Shown: in pieces, positions 36,056-44,544 of the stretch
How positions within the stretch are numbered: the first letter of the stretch is position 1
How the letters are laid out: the number at the start of each line of letters is the position of its first letter
Assembly: GCF_000495835.1 (NCBI RefSeq)
Contig: NZ_AWGC01000029.1
Span: 1-64,000 of the forward strand
Length of the DNA stretch: 64,000 nt
Direction of reading: 5' to 3'
DNA from: Asticcacaulis sp. AC402
GTDB taxonomy: Bacteria > Pseudomonadota > Alphaproteobacteria > Caulobacterales > Caulobacteraceae
Position numbers and translations under genes: made by a program
The notes under the pieces: model-generated
Seen by the model: only the letters and a program-made list of their open reading frames with translations
Databases searched by the model: none
Told to the model about the DNA's origin: nothing

Positions 36056-36188
36056 GGCTGTCAGGACTCCGAATATTCAGCCCCTGTTAAACGTGTCGGG
36101 CGGCGCGGGCAAGAGGGGCCGATAAAAACTTGGAATGTCCTGCATTGTCCACTTGCGAAATAATCGCATGGCGTTCACATCTAGGGCT

Positions 36189-36662
36189 ATGGAAGATTGG
36201 AAGAGAGTTGTAGAGCCGTTTTCGCGACCGCTGTTCTTCGCCTATTCGCGCACGACGCGGGGCAAGACCCTCGGCGTGCGCGGGCTGGTGCTGGACAAGG
36301 ACGGCCGGGTGCTGCTGATTGAGCATACCTATCTCGAAGGCTGGTGGCTGCCGGGCGGCGGAGTCGATGCTGGTGAGACGGCCCACGACGCCGTGGCACG
36401 CGAACTGCGTGAGGAGGCGGGGGTCAATCCGCTGGAACTGCCTAAGCTCCAGTCGGTCCATTCCAATGAGCAGTTTTTCCCTGGCGATCACGTGCTTCTG
36501 TTCCGCGTCGACGAATGGGAACCGGTCGACATGAAGCCCCAGGGCGAGATCAAGAATGTCGGTTTCTTCGCGCTTGATAACCTGCCGGAAAACATTAACG
36601 GCGGCAGTTTGCGGCGGATACAGGAAGCGTTGATGGGCTTTCCGCCCGATCCTTTGTGGTGA
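36189..36662 (+). CDS. NUDIX hydrolase
   Basis: I place the start at the ATG at 36189 (157 aa); ATG 36168 in frame would add 7 aa. The Nudix box [20 protein letters not shown] continuing EAGV (about 57-80) matches GX5EX7REUXEEXGU, so the metal-binding Glu residues are intact. It hydrolyses a nucleoside-diphosphate-linked substrate; [21 protein letters not shown] does not identify which. It is convergent with the M23 gene, with a GC-rich palindrome in the 42-nt gap. Confidence 0.92.
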   Translation: MEDWKRVVEPFSRPLFFAYSRTTRGKTLGVRGLVLDKDGRVLLIEHTYLEGWWLPGGGVDAGETAHDAVARELREEAGVNPLELPKLQSVHSNEQFFPGDHVLLFRVDEWEPVDMKPQGEIKNVGFFALDNLPENINGGSLRRIQEALMGFPPDPLW

Positions 36663-36667
36663 TACCT

Positions 36668-36681
36668 CCCCGCGCGCGGGG
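36668..36681. terminator. GC palindrome between convergent genes
   Basis: CCCCGCGCGCGGGG is self-complementary, directly after the NUDIX stop codon and followed by a second G-rich run. It belongs to the same CTCCCC-type repeats seen elsewhere and may serve as a terminator. Confidence 0.4.
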
Positions 36682-36704
36682 GGTATACGCGGGGGGCATA
36701 AAGG

Positions 36705-38192
36705 TCAGCGCGCCCCTCTGGTCGACGACAGGGCCGGGCGAAGTTGGGCGCGTCCATTGGTGCGCACCGCCGCCGAGTCGTTCTGAGCCAGGGTGGGGGC
36801 CAAAGACGTAGGACGACTGGTCTCGTCTTCGTTCTCGAAGTGATACGCTCCGGTCTGCATGGCCAGGCTGTCGCCTGTGCCGTCCGTGCGCTTGACGTCG
36901 GCCATGGCGACCATTGTATCGATCTCATTTTTGCGGGCGCGGAAGGCGATCATGTCCTGGCCCTGCAGCATGTTCGATTGCGGAACCTTGGCACTGCGCG
37001 GATCGATCGGACGCTTGTCCTTCCACACTTCGAAGTGCAGGTGTGGCCCGGTCGACCGGCCGGTGGTGCCGACATAGCCTATGACCTCGCCCTGGCTGAC
37101 CTTCTGGCCAGCCTTGACGGCAATCGACGACATGTGGGCGTAGCCGGTTTCCCAGCCATTGGCGTGGCGAATGCGGACCCAGCGGCCGTAACCGCCCCAC
37201 CACTTGGCATCGACCACGACGCCATCGCCGGCAGCTTCGATCCTGGTGCCCGTCGGCGCGGCGAAGTCAATGCCCGTGTGCATCTTCATGAAGCCGACGA
37301 TCGGGTGGAAACGCATGCCGAATCCCGACGAAGTGCGCGCGCCGGAGACCGGGGTAGCCAGAAGGAAGCCTTTGATATTTTTGCCGAATTCATCATAATA
37401 CTCGACGCTCCTCGAACCCTTGGCCTGGAAGGAGTAGAAGCGGTCGATACCGCCCTTGGCCTCGATCTCGGCATAGAGCAGGTTGCCGGCTTCGACTGTG
37501 CGGCCGCTTTCGGTGACCTTGCGATCAAAGATCAGCTTGAAGGTATCGCCCGACTTGATGTCGCGTTGAAAGTCGACCTTATGCTTGAACAGCGACACGA
37601 CCTGCTGGGTCAGGGAGGGCGTCGCCCCCATAGCAGCGGCGGAGGTGAACAAAGACCCGTTGATCTCCCCGATAGCGACGCGGCGCTCGGCGCGGATGGG
37701 TTCTTCCAGAGCTCGAAGGCGCATGACGCCGTCGCCGGATGTGGTCAGGGCCAGTTGCTTGGCCGGGCCGGTGCGCACCGTTAAACCCAAAAGTTGCGCC
37801 GGCTTGGAGGCGTCAAGCGGGCGGGCAATTGCGGCCTCCAGGTTCTGACCGGCCTTGGGCGTGTTGACGTCAAAGGCCTTGGACAGCAGGTCGACGGCGA
37901 CCTTGGCCTCTCCCGGCGAGACTCCGGCGCGAACGATGGCGTCGGCCAGGGTTTCGCCGGCGCGGACGGAAATGGCAACGTCGTCAGGCTGAGCGTAGCC
38001 AGGCCGGGCGGCGGCTTCGGCGAAGGCCTGGGTTTCCAGCGCCATGGCGGCAACCGGGTCGAGCGGTTGGGTCAGACCTGTCACGGGCTGCAAAACATTC
38101 CACAGCAAGACGCCAAGAGTCAGCGCCGTGGCCGACGCGAAGATCATCGGTGTTACGCGGACTGGCTGTCGGCGGGGATCGTGTTGAGCCAT
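36705..38192 (-). CDS. M23 family peptidase with N-terminal membrane anchor (LytM/DipM-like)
   Basis: A 495-aa protein from the ATG at 38192; the open frame extends upstream but that part is not protein-like. A hydrophobic segment (about 17-35) anchors it to the inner membrane. A LysM-like or linker region with AGETLADAIVRAGV (about 78-92) follows. The C-terminal M23 domain has H-x3-D in HTGIDFAAPTG and HLHFEV, so the zinc ligands are present. It is likely a peptidoglycan DD-endopeptidase or an amidase activator. The C-terminal 100 residues are Gln/Asn/Ser-rich. Confidence 0.9.
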   Translation of the reverse strand: MAQHDPRRQPVRVTPMIFASATALTLGVLLWNVLQPVTGLTQPLDPVAAMALETQAFAEAAARPGYAQPDDVAISVRAGETLADAIVRAGVSPGEAKVAVDLLSKAFDVNTPKAGQNLEAAIARPLDASKPAQLLGLTVRTGPAKQLALTTSGDGVMRLRALEEPIRAERRVAIGEINGSLFTSAAAMGATPSLTQQVVSLFKHKVDFQRDIKSGDTFKLIFDRKVTESGRTVEAGNLLYAEIEAKGGIDRFYSFQAKGSRSVEYYDEFGKNIKGFLLATPVSGARTSSGFGMRFHPIVGFMKMHTGIDFAAPTGTRIEAAGDGVVVDAKWWGGYGRWVRIRHANGWETGYAHMSSIAVKAGQKVSQGEVIGYVGTTGRSTGPHLHFEVWKDKRPIDPRSAKVPQSNMLQGQDMIAFRARKNEIDTMVAMADVKRTDGTGDSLAMQTGAYHFENEDETSRPTSLAPTLAQNDSAAVRTNGRAQLRPALSSTRGAR

Positions 38193-38679
38193 GCTTGTCG
38201 AAAACGTCCTGGTTTTACAGAAGTCGGACGCCGGCAAAGTCGAGGTTTTACACTCGTTCGTTCCCGTCTTTACCGACCCTGAGGTGTTACCTTGGCCTGA
38301 GTCTTGATTTCGCGAAAGGCCCTGCTTACGCCGAAAAAAGGCGATAATGAGGCGATTTTCCTCGCCCCGGGACCGGTTATTAGCTCGCACTTTTACAAGT
38401 GCAAGGTTAAAATGAGCCTTAAAAAAGCTTAACGAAAGATTTACAAAAGGCGCCTTCCGAAGGCGTTTACGCCTAAGCGCCTCTAAATATGTGAAAAACT
38501 TACGCAAAAACTTACTGAACCTAAAATGTCACTGTCAAGACGGGATAACTGTGATTTGCGGCGGAATTGGTGAGACGGAGGGAAAAAAGAAAAGCAATGT
38601 GTCCACAATTTTTAACAAGTTTCAGTGATAATGTCGTTTACCAAACCTCAGTACGTGCAGAAGCCCAAGCCTGTCAGAT
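38193..38679. other. Divergent promoter region between M23 peptidase and ydbH
   Basis: 487 nt without a convincing gene, AT-rich towards ydbH. It holds a TTGACA box on the minus strand (38533-38538), a hairpin GCACTT-TTAC-AAGTGC (38387-38402) and a CGCC...GGCG hairpin followed by TTT (38451-38468). These could be leader or terminator structures for the flanking genes. Confidence 0.5.
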
Positions 38680-41600
38680 ATGAGCCAGAGTCCGTCCCTG
38701 AGCGATGAAGATGCCCTGTGGTTCCCGGTGCACAGCAGCGGCGGCGACAGCTTTTCCCGTCCGGCAACCCCTGACGGTGCTCCCCGTGATCTCAGCGATC
38801 AGAACCCTCAGGAAGATGGTATCGGCGTGCCGCCAACCCGGGGGGAAGGCAATGGGAGGGGCGGTCCCCGGCCGCCGCGCAAGGGCATCAGGCCGTCGAG
38901 TTGGCTGTGGCTGACCCTGTGGGGCGCGGCGGCACTCGGAATCGTCACCTACGCGGCGCGCAAGGAGATCGCCACCGTCGCCATCGAGAACTGGTTGAAG
39001 GGGCAGGGCGTCGAGGGCGCCCACCTGAAGATCAGCGCCCTGGGTTTTGGCCGCGCGTCCGGCCAATTCTATGTCGGCGACGCTAAAGAGCCGGAATTTT
39101 CCATCGGCCGTTTCGACATCGACTACAGCCTTAAACCCTTCGCTGGCGGCGGTATGCCGCTTGCCCGGGTCAAGGCCATCCATCTCAGCCGGCCGCTTCT
39201 TCAGTTCAGCGCCAGGGACGGCAAGCTCAACTTCGGCGCGCTCGACAAGCTGGTCCAAAGCGCCCTGACGGCGCCGCCGTCAGCAGCACCGCCGCCCGAG
39301 TCCATCATCATCGACGATGCCACTGTGCGCGTGGTGACCGATTACGGCCTGGTCCGCGGCCATGGCGGTCTTACCCTGACCCAGGGGCGGGTCACCTATG
39401 CCAAGCTGGATTTGCCAGGCGCCGAGCTCTCAGGCCCCATGGGTTCGGGCGAGTTGACGCGCGGGGCGGTGACGGCCAAGAGCGTTGGCGTGGCCGGTCC
39501 CGGTGACCAACTCCACGTCCAGGCCCGTTTCGAGGCCAGAAACTGGGAGATGCGCGCCGCCGATCCGGTCGAAGCCGCGGATGTCAGTCGCCGGCCAACC
39601 AATCTTCAGGACGTCACACTCGATCTCGACTCGCTGCTGCCCTACCGCAAGTCCACTTCAGTTGCCGAGGCCCTTAGCGGTCCGACCGAGCATACCGTCG
39701 CGGTCAGGGCCTCGGGGGTTCAGACCGCCGACGCCGATTTCGGCGGGCTGGAAGCCAATCTCCATCTCAAGGGCGCTTTGAAGACAACGGCCAGCGGCAC
39801 CAATGCGACAGGCACGGCCTTCACCGGTCAGGGGCGGCTGCTGGCGCGCGCCGACAGCCTGATGAGCGGCGAGATCGATAGCCGTGATCTCCACCTGGAA
39901 GGCAAGACCCTGGCGGTCACGGCCGGCCTGTCGATGACCGAGCCAGCCACGATCGAAATCACCGGGCCGGTGACCGGCACGGCCGCGATGCTGCGCCAGA
40001 ACGATTTGTTCGCCAGGGATACCCGGTTGAGCCTTAGCGACTTCGCCCTGGCCGTCAACGGTGCTGGCGTCGAGACCGACTTTGGCGGAACGGCGACGGT
40101 CGGCCGCGTTGCGGTTGCCGACATCGCCCTGGACGGAGTGCGGACGTCGCTGAGCGGCACGGGCGGCAGCGATGCCGCTACCGGCCGTTGGAATGTGAAT
40201 ATTCAAAGCGACGTCGCCAGCGATAACGCCAGCTATACCGGCCTTAGGGTCATGGCGGCGTCGCGAGTCAAGGCGGCGGCGGAACTGGCGACTAAACCGC
40301 CGGTGCCGGGTGCGCCCAATCCGCCACCGGCTGACGCCGTCGTCATGCTGGATCACGCCCTGACGCGCTTCAGCTTGCGAGCGCGGGGACTGAGTCTGGC
40401 GCTCAACGGCACTGCCGAGGCCGGCGCTCCCGCCGAGTTTGCCCTGCGCGCCCGCACTCCGATTGAGCTGTCCCTGAACGGCGGCGGCAAGGCGACGATC
40501 GTGCCTACGGCGCAGAAGCCGCTGCTGGGTAGTCGCCAGATCGGGGCCCTAGGCCTTTCGCTCAGTGGTCCCGACCTGCCGACAGCAACCATGGCCGCCG
40601 AGAATGTCGGGCTGACCGACGCCGGTCTGTTTGCCGGTAATTATGCAGTCAAGGCCGATTTCGACTTTTTCCCGGTCTCCGGCGGCCATTTCGAGGGTGA
40701 GGGACACTTCACCACCACCTCCGAAGCCGGTTTCGCCGCAACACTGACCCAGCCGGCCACGATGACCGCCGCCTCGGCGGTGTTGGGCGACACCTTTACC
40801 GATGTTTCGCTGAAGCTAACGCCGAAGGGCATGGCCTTCCTGGCGCTGGACAGCGAGGGCGGCTTCCGCGTCACCGGCGCCTTTAGCGACCTGACCATGC
40901 ACGCGCCCAACCTGCAGGCGCGCTTCAGTGGCGGCGAAGGATCTTTGGAGGCCTTCTCTATTGCAGGGGCCGAAGCCGTGGGCTTGAAGATGGGGCTGGC
41001 TGAAGGCGTGTTTACCGACACCCTGACCGGCACCGACCAGCGCTTCAATCCGTTGATTGTGACAGGCAGCCTGACCAATGACGCCAGGGCCCTGACCGGC
41101 CGTTTCACCGCTTCAATTCAGTCCACGAAACATACCATTGCGGCGGTCAATCTCGACAACGACAATCTCACCGGCCGCGGGAGCTTAGGTTTCTCGACGG
41201 GCAGCCACCTGAACTTCGCGCCGCAAGGGCTGCAGCCGGTCTATCTGAGCCCGCTGGTTGCCGCCATTTTCTCGCGCGATGTGTCCGGCAAGGCGACTTT
41301 CAACGGCGCCATCTCCTGGGACAAGACGACCTCGGGCAGCGGCGGCGTCCTGACCCTGGACGGGCTCGACTATGTCGGCGCCACGGGCATTTCGCGCGGC
41401 CTGACCGGGCGCATCGTCTTCACTTCGCTGGCGCCCATGCTAAGTGAACCGGGCCAAATGATCAGCATCGCGTCGATGGATGTCGGCGTGCCCCTGACCG
41501 ACCTCAAGCTGAGCCTGCAGTTCCAGGGAGAGACCATCGCGCTGGAGAGCGCCGTGGTGCAAAGTCCCGGCGGGCCGCTGATCCTGGAGCCGGCCGTGCT

Positions 41601-42225
41601 ACCGCTGGACGGCAAGTCGGCCATTTCGGGCGCGGTCAAGTTCGACGGCCTCGATTTCGGCAAGATCGTCGCCGCCACCGACCTGGCCACCTCCATGACC
41701 ATGGAGGGCAAGTTGAGCGGGCGTCTGCCGTTCAAGATCGACAACGGTCGCCTCAGTATTGCCGACGGCCTGATGCAGTCGGACAGCGCAGGCCAGATCT
41801 CGATCAGGCGCACCGCGGTGACCGGCATCACGGCCGGAGGTTCGGTTACGGCGGAAGATCCGAATGCGCCCAAGCCGGTTGCCCCCCAGGCGGATCCGAA
41901 CTTCAATCCGTTCCAGGACCTGGCCTTCCAGGCAATGGAGTGGATTCACTACGATAAGATCGATGCGCGGCTGAACTCGATCCCCGGCGGCAAGCTGAAC
42001 ATCAATTTCCACATCAAGGGCCGCTTCAAGCCACCACAGACGCAGAAGGCCAGGATCAGCCTGTTCGATTATATTTCCGGCAAGTGGATGCAGAAGCCAA
42101 TCAAGCTGCCGTCGGACACGCCGGTCGAGCTTTACCTGGAAGTACCGGTGAATCTGGACGAGATCCTGGACGACCTGACGGCATTCAATGTCCGCACAGC
42201 GGCCAAGCCGCAAGCGACGAAATAG
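38680..42225 (+). CDS. ydbH: YdbH-family AsmA/TamB-like intermembrane lipid transport protein
   Basis: A 1,181-aa protein with a short cytoplasmic lead (about 1-65, Pro/Gly-rich), one membrane helix (about 70-90, SSWLWLTLWGAAALGIVTY) and a very long periplasmic beta-rich part. The repeated segments (LDLPGAEL, LTLDGLDYVGATG) and the C-terminal block ending in EVPVNLDEILDDL fit the AsmA-like YdbH family, which bridges the inner and outer membrane to move phospholipids. The two genes downstream are ynbE and ydbL, as in E. coli, supporting the assignment. The N-terminal lead is longer than in E. coli YdbH. Confidence 0.9.
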   Translation: MSQSPSLSDEDALWFPVHSSGGDSFSRPATPDGAPRDLSDQNPQEDGIGVPPTRGEGNGRGGPRPPRKGIRPSSWLWLTLWGAAALGIVTYAARKEIATVAIENWLKGQGVEGAHLKISALGFGRASGQFYVGDAKEPEFSIGRFDIDYSLKPFAGGGMPLARVKAIHLSRPLLQFSARDGKLNFGALDKLVQSALTAPPSAAPPPESIIIDDATVRVVTDYGLVRGHGGLTLTQGRVTYAKLDLPGAELSGPMGSGELTRGAVTAKSVGVAGPGDQLHVQARFEARNWEMRAADPVEAADVSRRPTNLQDVTLDLDSLLPYRKSTSVAEALSGPTEHTVAVRASGVQTADADFGGLEANLHLKGALKTTASGTNATGTAFTGQGRLLARADSLMSGEIDSRDLHLEGKTLAVTAGLSMTEPATIEITGPVTGTAAMLRQNDLFARDTRLSLSDFALAVNGAGVETDFGGTATVGRVAVADIALDGVRTSLSGTGGSDAATGRWNVNIQSDVASDNASYTGLRVMAASRVKAAAELATKPPVPGAPNPPPADAVVMLDHALTRFSLRARGLSLALNGTAEAGAPAEFALRARTPIELSLNGGGKATIVPTAQKPLLGSRQIGALGLSLSGPDLPTATMAAENVGLTDAGLFAGNYAVKADFDFFPVSGGHFEGEGHFTTTSEAGFAATLTQPATMTAASAVLGDTFTDVSLKLTPKGMAFLALDSEGGFRVTGAFSDLTMHAPNLQARFSGGEGSLEAFSIAGAEAVGLKMGLAEGVFTDTLTGTDQRFNPLIVTGSLTNDARALTGRFTASIQSTKHTIAAVNLDNDNLTGRGSLGFSTGSHLNFAPQGLQPVYLSPLVAAIFSRDVSGKATFNGAISWDKTTSGSGGVLTLDGLDYVGATGISRGLTGRIVFTSLAPMLSEPGQMISIASMDVGVPLTDLKLSLQFQGETIALESAVVQSPGGPLILEPAVLPLDGKSAISGAVKFDGLDFGKIVAATDLATSMTMEGKLSGRLPFKIDNGRLSIADGLMQSDSAGQISIRRTAVTGITAGGSVTAEDPNAPKPVAPQADPNFNPFQDLAFQAMEWIHYDKIDARLNSIPGGKLNINFHIKGRFKPPQTQKARISLFDYISGKWMQKPIKLPSDTPVELYLEVPVNLDEILDDLTAFNVRTAAKPQATK

Positions 42226-42372
42226 ACAGTGAAGCAACTAAAGGCAAGGCAACTGCGCTGCGCAGGGGTATGCAGGTGAGCGGAAAATAGGCTTTCCGTT
42301 CAGCCACGGTTCAGCCTATATCTCCTATTACTGTTATCAACACGCCGTTGGTGCGGCGATGAGGAGCCATAA

Positions 42373-42558
42373 ATGAAGAAAGCAAGTGTTGCTATGGCTG
42401 TGGCCGGGGCAAGTGCGGTGGCATTGATGGCGTGTACGCCGTCAGTGAATGTCAACGTCAATCTGGCCCCCATCTACGCCAAACTCGATGTCAATGTGAA
42501 GGTTCAGCTCGACGAGGACGTGAAAGCCCTGGTGCAGCAGAACCCGAACCTGTTCTAA
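42373..42558 (+). CDS. ynbE: YnbE-family small outer-membrane lipoprotein
   Basis: A 61-aa lipoprotein: signal peptide, lipobox with Cys about residue 21 (VALMACTP), then VNVNVNLAPIYAKLDVNVK and a Gln-rich tail. YnbE is thought to stack beta strands on the end of YdbH at the outer membrane. GAGGAG lies before the ATG. It is 147 nt after ydbH, in the same order as the E. coli ydbH-ynbE-ydbL operon. Confidence 0.9.
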   Translation: MKKASVAMAVAGASAVALMACTPSVNVNVNLAPIYAKLDVNVKVQLDEDVKALVQQNPNLF

Positions 42559-42583
42559 CCGCGTGATCTGAGTGAGAAACACC

Positions 42584-42967
42584 ATGAAAACGAGCAAGTT
42601 TTTTAAAGCCTTACTGACTGCGGTCGCCGTGACCGCTTCTGGCATGAGCGTCGCCGCCATCCTGGTCACGCCCGCCGCCGCCGATATCGCTTCGTCTAAG
42701 GTGATTGTGGATGCCGCCAAGGCCGCCGGCACCGTCGGCGAGAAGTCCGACGGCTTCCTGGGCATAGTCGGCGACGCCGATGCGGCCACGCAAGCTGCGG
42801 TCGCCGAGATCAATGCCGGCCGCCGCGACGTCTACGGCCAGGCCGCTGCCAAGAACGGCGTATCGATCGAAGCCGCCGGTGGATCGGCCTTCGTCAATAT
42901 CATCCTGCCGAGATTGAGCCCGGGTGAGTACTACCAGGACGCTTCTGGCGCCTGGGTCCAGAAGTAA
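42584..42967 (+). CDS. ydbL: YdbL-family periplasmic protein (DUF1318)
   Basis: A 127-aa protein with a signal peptide (hydrophobic segment to about residue 33, PAAAD). The mature part carries the DUF1318 pattern: KAAGTVGEKSDGFLG, INAGRRDVYGQAA, VSIEAAG and a C-terminal YYQDASGAWVQK. YdbL modulates the YnbE-YdbH bridge in E. coli. An in-frame GTG at 42572 is an alternative start; the ATG at 42584 fits the signal peptide better. A strong terminator follows. Confidence 0.9.
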   Translation: MKTSKFFKALLTAVAVTASGMSVAAILVTPAAADIASSKVIVDAAKAAGTVGEKSDGFLGIVGDADAATQAAVAEINAGRRDVYGQAAAKNGVSIEAAGGSAFVNIILPRLSPGEYYQDASGAWVQK

Positions 42968-42988
42968 CCTGCCTCCGGTCGGAATATT

Positions 42989-43024
42989 AAAGCCCTTCCG
43001 CAGTTCGCCGCGGAGGGGCTTTTG
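42989..43024 (+). terminator. Rho-independent terminator after ydbL
   Basis: Stem AAAGCCC-TTCCGC pairs with GCGGA-GGGGCTTT around a short loop and is followed by a T-run. It ends the ydbH-ynbE-ydbL unit. Confidence 0.8.
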
Positions 43025-43097
43025 CGTTGAATACTATCGATTGCTTACGCTGGGGGGCGTTGGCTGGCAGGACAATTCGTAACACCTGAGGCGTCCC

Positions 43098-43640
43098 ATG
43101 CGCCGTCTCCTGCTCTGCGGTATCGACCTGGCTGCGGGTGTGAACGATATCGACCAGACCGTACGTGCCGGCGCGGCGGAGGTGGTGGTCAACAATATGT
43201 TGTCTGTTGCCGACTATCCCGACGCCCCGAAAGGCGCCGTGGCGGTGGTTGTACGATGGCCGATAAACAATGCCGCCAGTAATACCAATCCACGATGACC
43301 TTGACTCATCGTGGATTGGCAAGGGCGCCAAAGAACGCTTCTTGCCCGCCTGAGCTTACGCGAGGAGCCATGCGGCGCTTGAGCTGAAAAAATGCGAATA
43401 CCAAGAGTCATTCTTTATGAGGCTTGGTGTAAGCCCCTGGCTGACAAGTCGTTGCCGGTGATGCGTCTGATTGACGGCAAGGGTACTGCCTACAATCCGG
43501 ACAAGGCCCTTACCCAGGCGATTCGCAACGATCAAGACGTGACCGATCCAGACAGCAGCGATCTTAACCCGGGCCTGTCCGGAACGCGGCTGTCGGTGTT
43601 CGAGGTCGCAACCCGTCGGTTGAGCCTGTCCGACGGGTAA
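43098..43640 (+). pseudogene. Hypothetical gene split by MITE-like copy B
   Basis: The ATG at 43098 starts LLLCGIDLAAGVNDIDQTV and runs to NNAAS (43279), where the element interrupts it. After the element (43430) the same frame continues KPLADKSLPVMRLIDGKGTA and ends LSVFEVATRRLSLSDG. Deleting 43283-43432 (the element plus one TAA) joins AGT-AAG-CCC and restores one protein of about 130 aa. The family is not recognised. The product is likely cytoplasmic or weakly membrane-associated. The second part can still be translated from an ATG inside the element. Confidence 0.75.
43283..43429. mobile_element. MITE-like element copy B (147 bp)
   Basis: The left end TACCAATCC and right end GGCTTGGTG form imperfect inverted repeats; TAA flanks both sides (43280-43282 and 43430-43432). 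A perfect 14-bp-arm hairpin (CCAATCCACGATGA / TCATCGTGGATTGG) fills the left third. An ATG at 43392 opens an outward frame into the flanking gene. Confidence 0.88.
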
Positions 43641-43948
43641 TTGTGTCCCTAAAGTACGCCCTGATGATTGTCGCGGTTTTTGTGATGATCGCGGCATTTT
43701 TGGTCGAGTCCAAGTTGTTTTGGAATGCGGTAATCGACTTAACGGTCGCTTTCCGAAGCCGTTTTGTCAGTGTCCGTCTCGAACGAGTGTCAGGTGACCA
43801 CGAATTTTGTCGCGGTTGTCACATCTGTATATGCGCGCTGTCATCGTACCGTCACATAGCGTCTCTACAGCCCTTGCTAAAGGCCGGAGGTTGCGCGACA
43901 TTCGCCGCAATCTAATTTGTGATTCCCCGCTACGAAGGCGAGACGCGT

Positions 43949-44251
43949 ATGAAAAAGCTGATGTCCCAAATTCTTATGACTGCGACGGCGTTTGCCGTGA
44001 CGGCGAGCCAAGCCGCTGCCCAATCCGGACCCGCCGGGTCGTCGCCGATCACTGGCGCGATCAGCTGGATCCGTGACACACTTCTGGGTCAGGTCGCCAC
44101 CATGGCGGCCGTGATCGCCGTCGCCGTCGTCGGCTTCATGATGCTGACCGGGCGGATGAACTGGCGCTACGGCGCTACGGTTATCATCGGCGTCTTCATC
44201 CTGTTCGGCGCCGGGACCATTGTCGCCGGTATCCAGTCCATGGCTGGCTAA
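43949..44251 (+). CDS. virB2: VirB2-type pilin of the type IV secretion system
   Basis: A 100-aa protein starting at ATG 43949. It has a signal peptide (KKLMSQILMTATAFAVTASQAAAQ), then two hydrophobic segments (ATMAAVIAVAVVGFMMLTG and WRYGATVIIGVFILFGAGTIV) separated by a short loop, the VirB2/TrbC pilin pattern. It forms the pilus subunit. It is the first gene of the operon and is 1 nt away from virB3. Confidence 0.88.
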   Translation: MKKLMSQILMTATAFAVTASQAAAQSGPAGSSPITGAISWIRDTLLGQVATMAAVIAVAVVGFMMLTGRMNWRYGATVIIGVFILFGAGTIVAGIQSMAG

Positions 44252-44252
44252 G

Positions 44253-44537
44253 GTGGCTGAACTGATCAAATCCACGGTCTTCAAGGCGCTGACCCAGCCG
44301 CAGATGTTTGCCGGGGTGACCTATTCCTATTTCATCATCAATGGCGTCGTCACTACCGAAGCCTTTCTCATCACGCGCTCCTTCTGGGCCCTGGCCGTTG
44401 CGCTGGTCGTTCATGCCATCGGCTACCTTGCCTGTTTGCGTGAGCCGCGCGTCTTCGACCTGTGGCTGACCAAGGTTTCGCGCTGCCCGCGCGTGCGGAA
44501 CTTCCGTCACTGGCGCTGTAACTCCTACCGACCGTAA
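44253..44537 (+). CDS. virB3: VirB3-family type IV secretion protein
   Basis: A 94-aa protein from GTG 44253. It shows the VirB3 pattern: a short N-terminus with KALTQPQMFAGV, then a hydrophobic hairpin (YSYFIINGVVTTEAFL and ALAVALVVHAIGYLACLREPR), then a basic tail. VirB3 is an inner-membrane partner of VirB4. Its stop lies 7 nt before the virB4 ATG. Confidence 0.85.
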   Translation: MAELIKSTVFKALTQPQMFAGVTYSYFIINGVVTTEAFLITRSFWALAVALVVHAIGYLACLREPRVFDLWLTKVSRCPRVRNFRHWRCNSYRP

Positions 44538-44544
44538 ATTGCCC

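Noticed and set aside
43643-43915. A plus-strand frame of 90 codons with a hydrophobic N-terminus before virB2
   Set aside because: GTG start without a ribosome-binding site, a frame that degenerates into Cys/Arg-rich sequence, and no family match.
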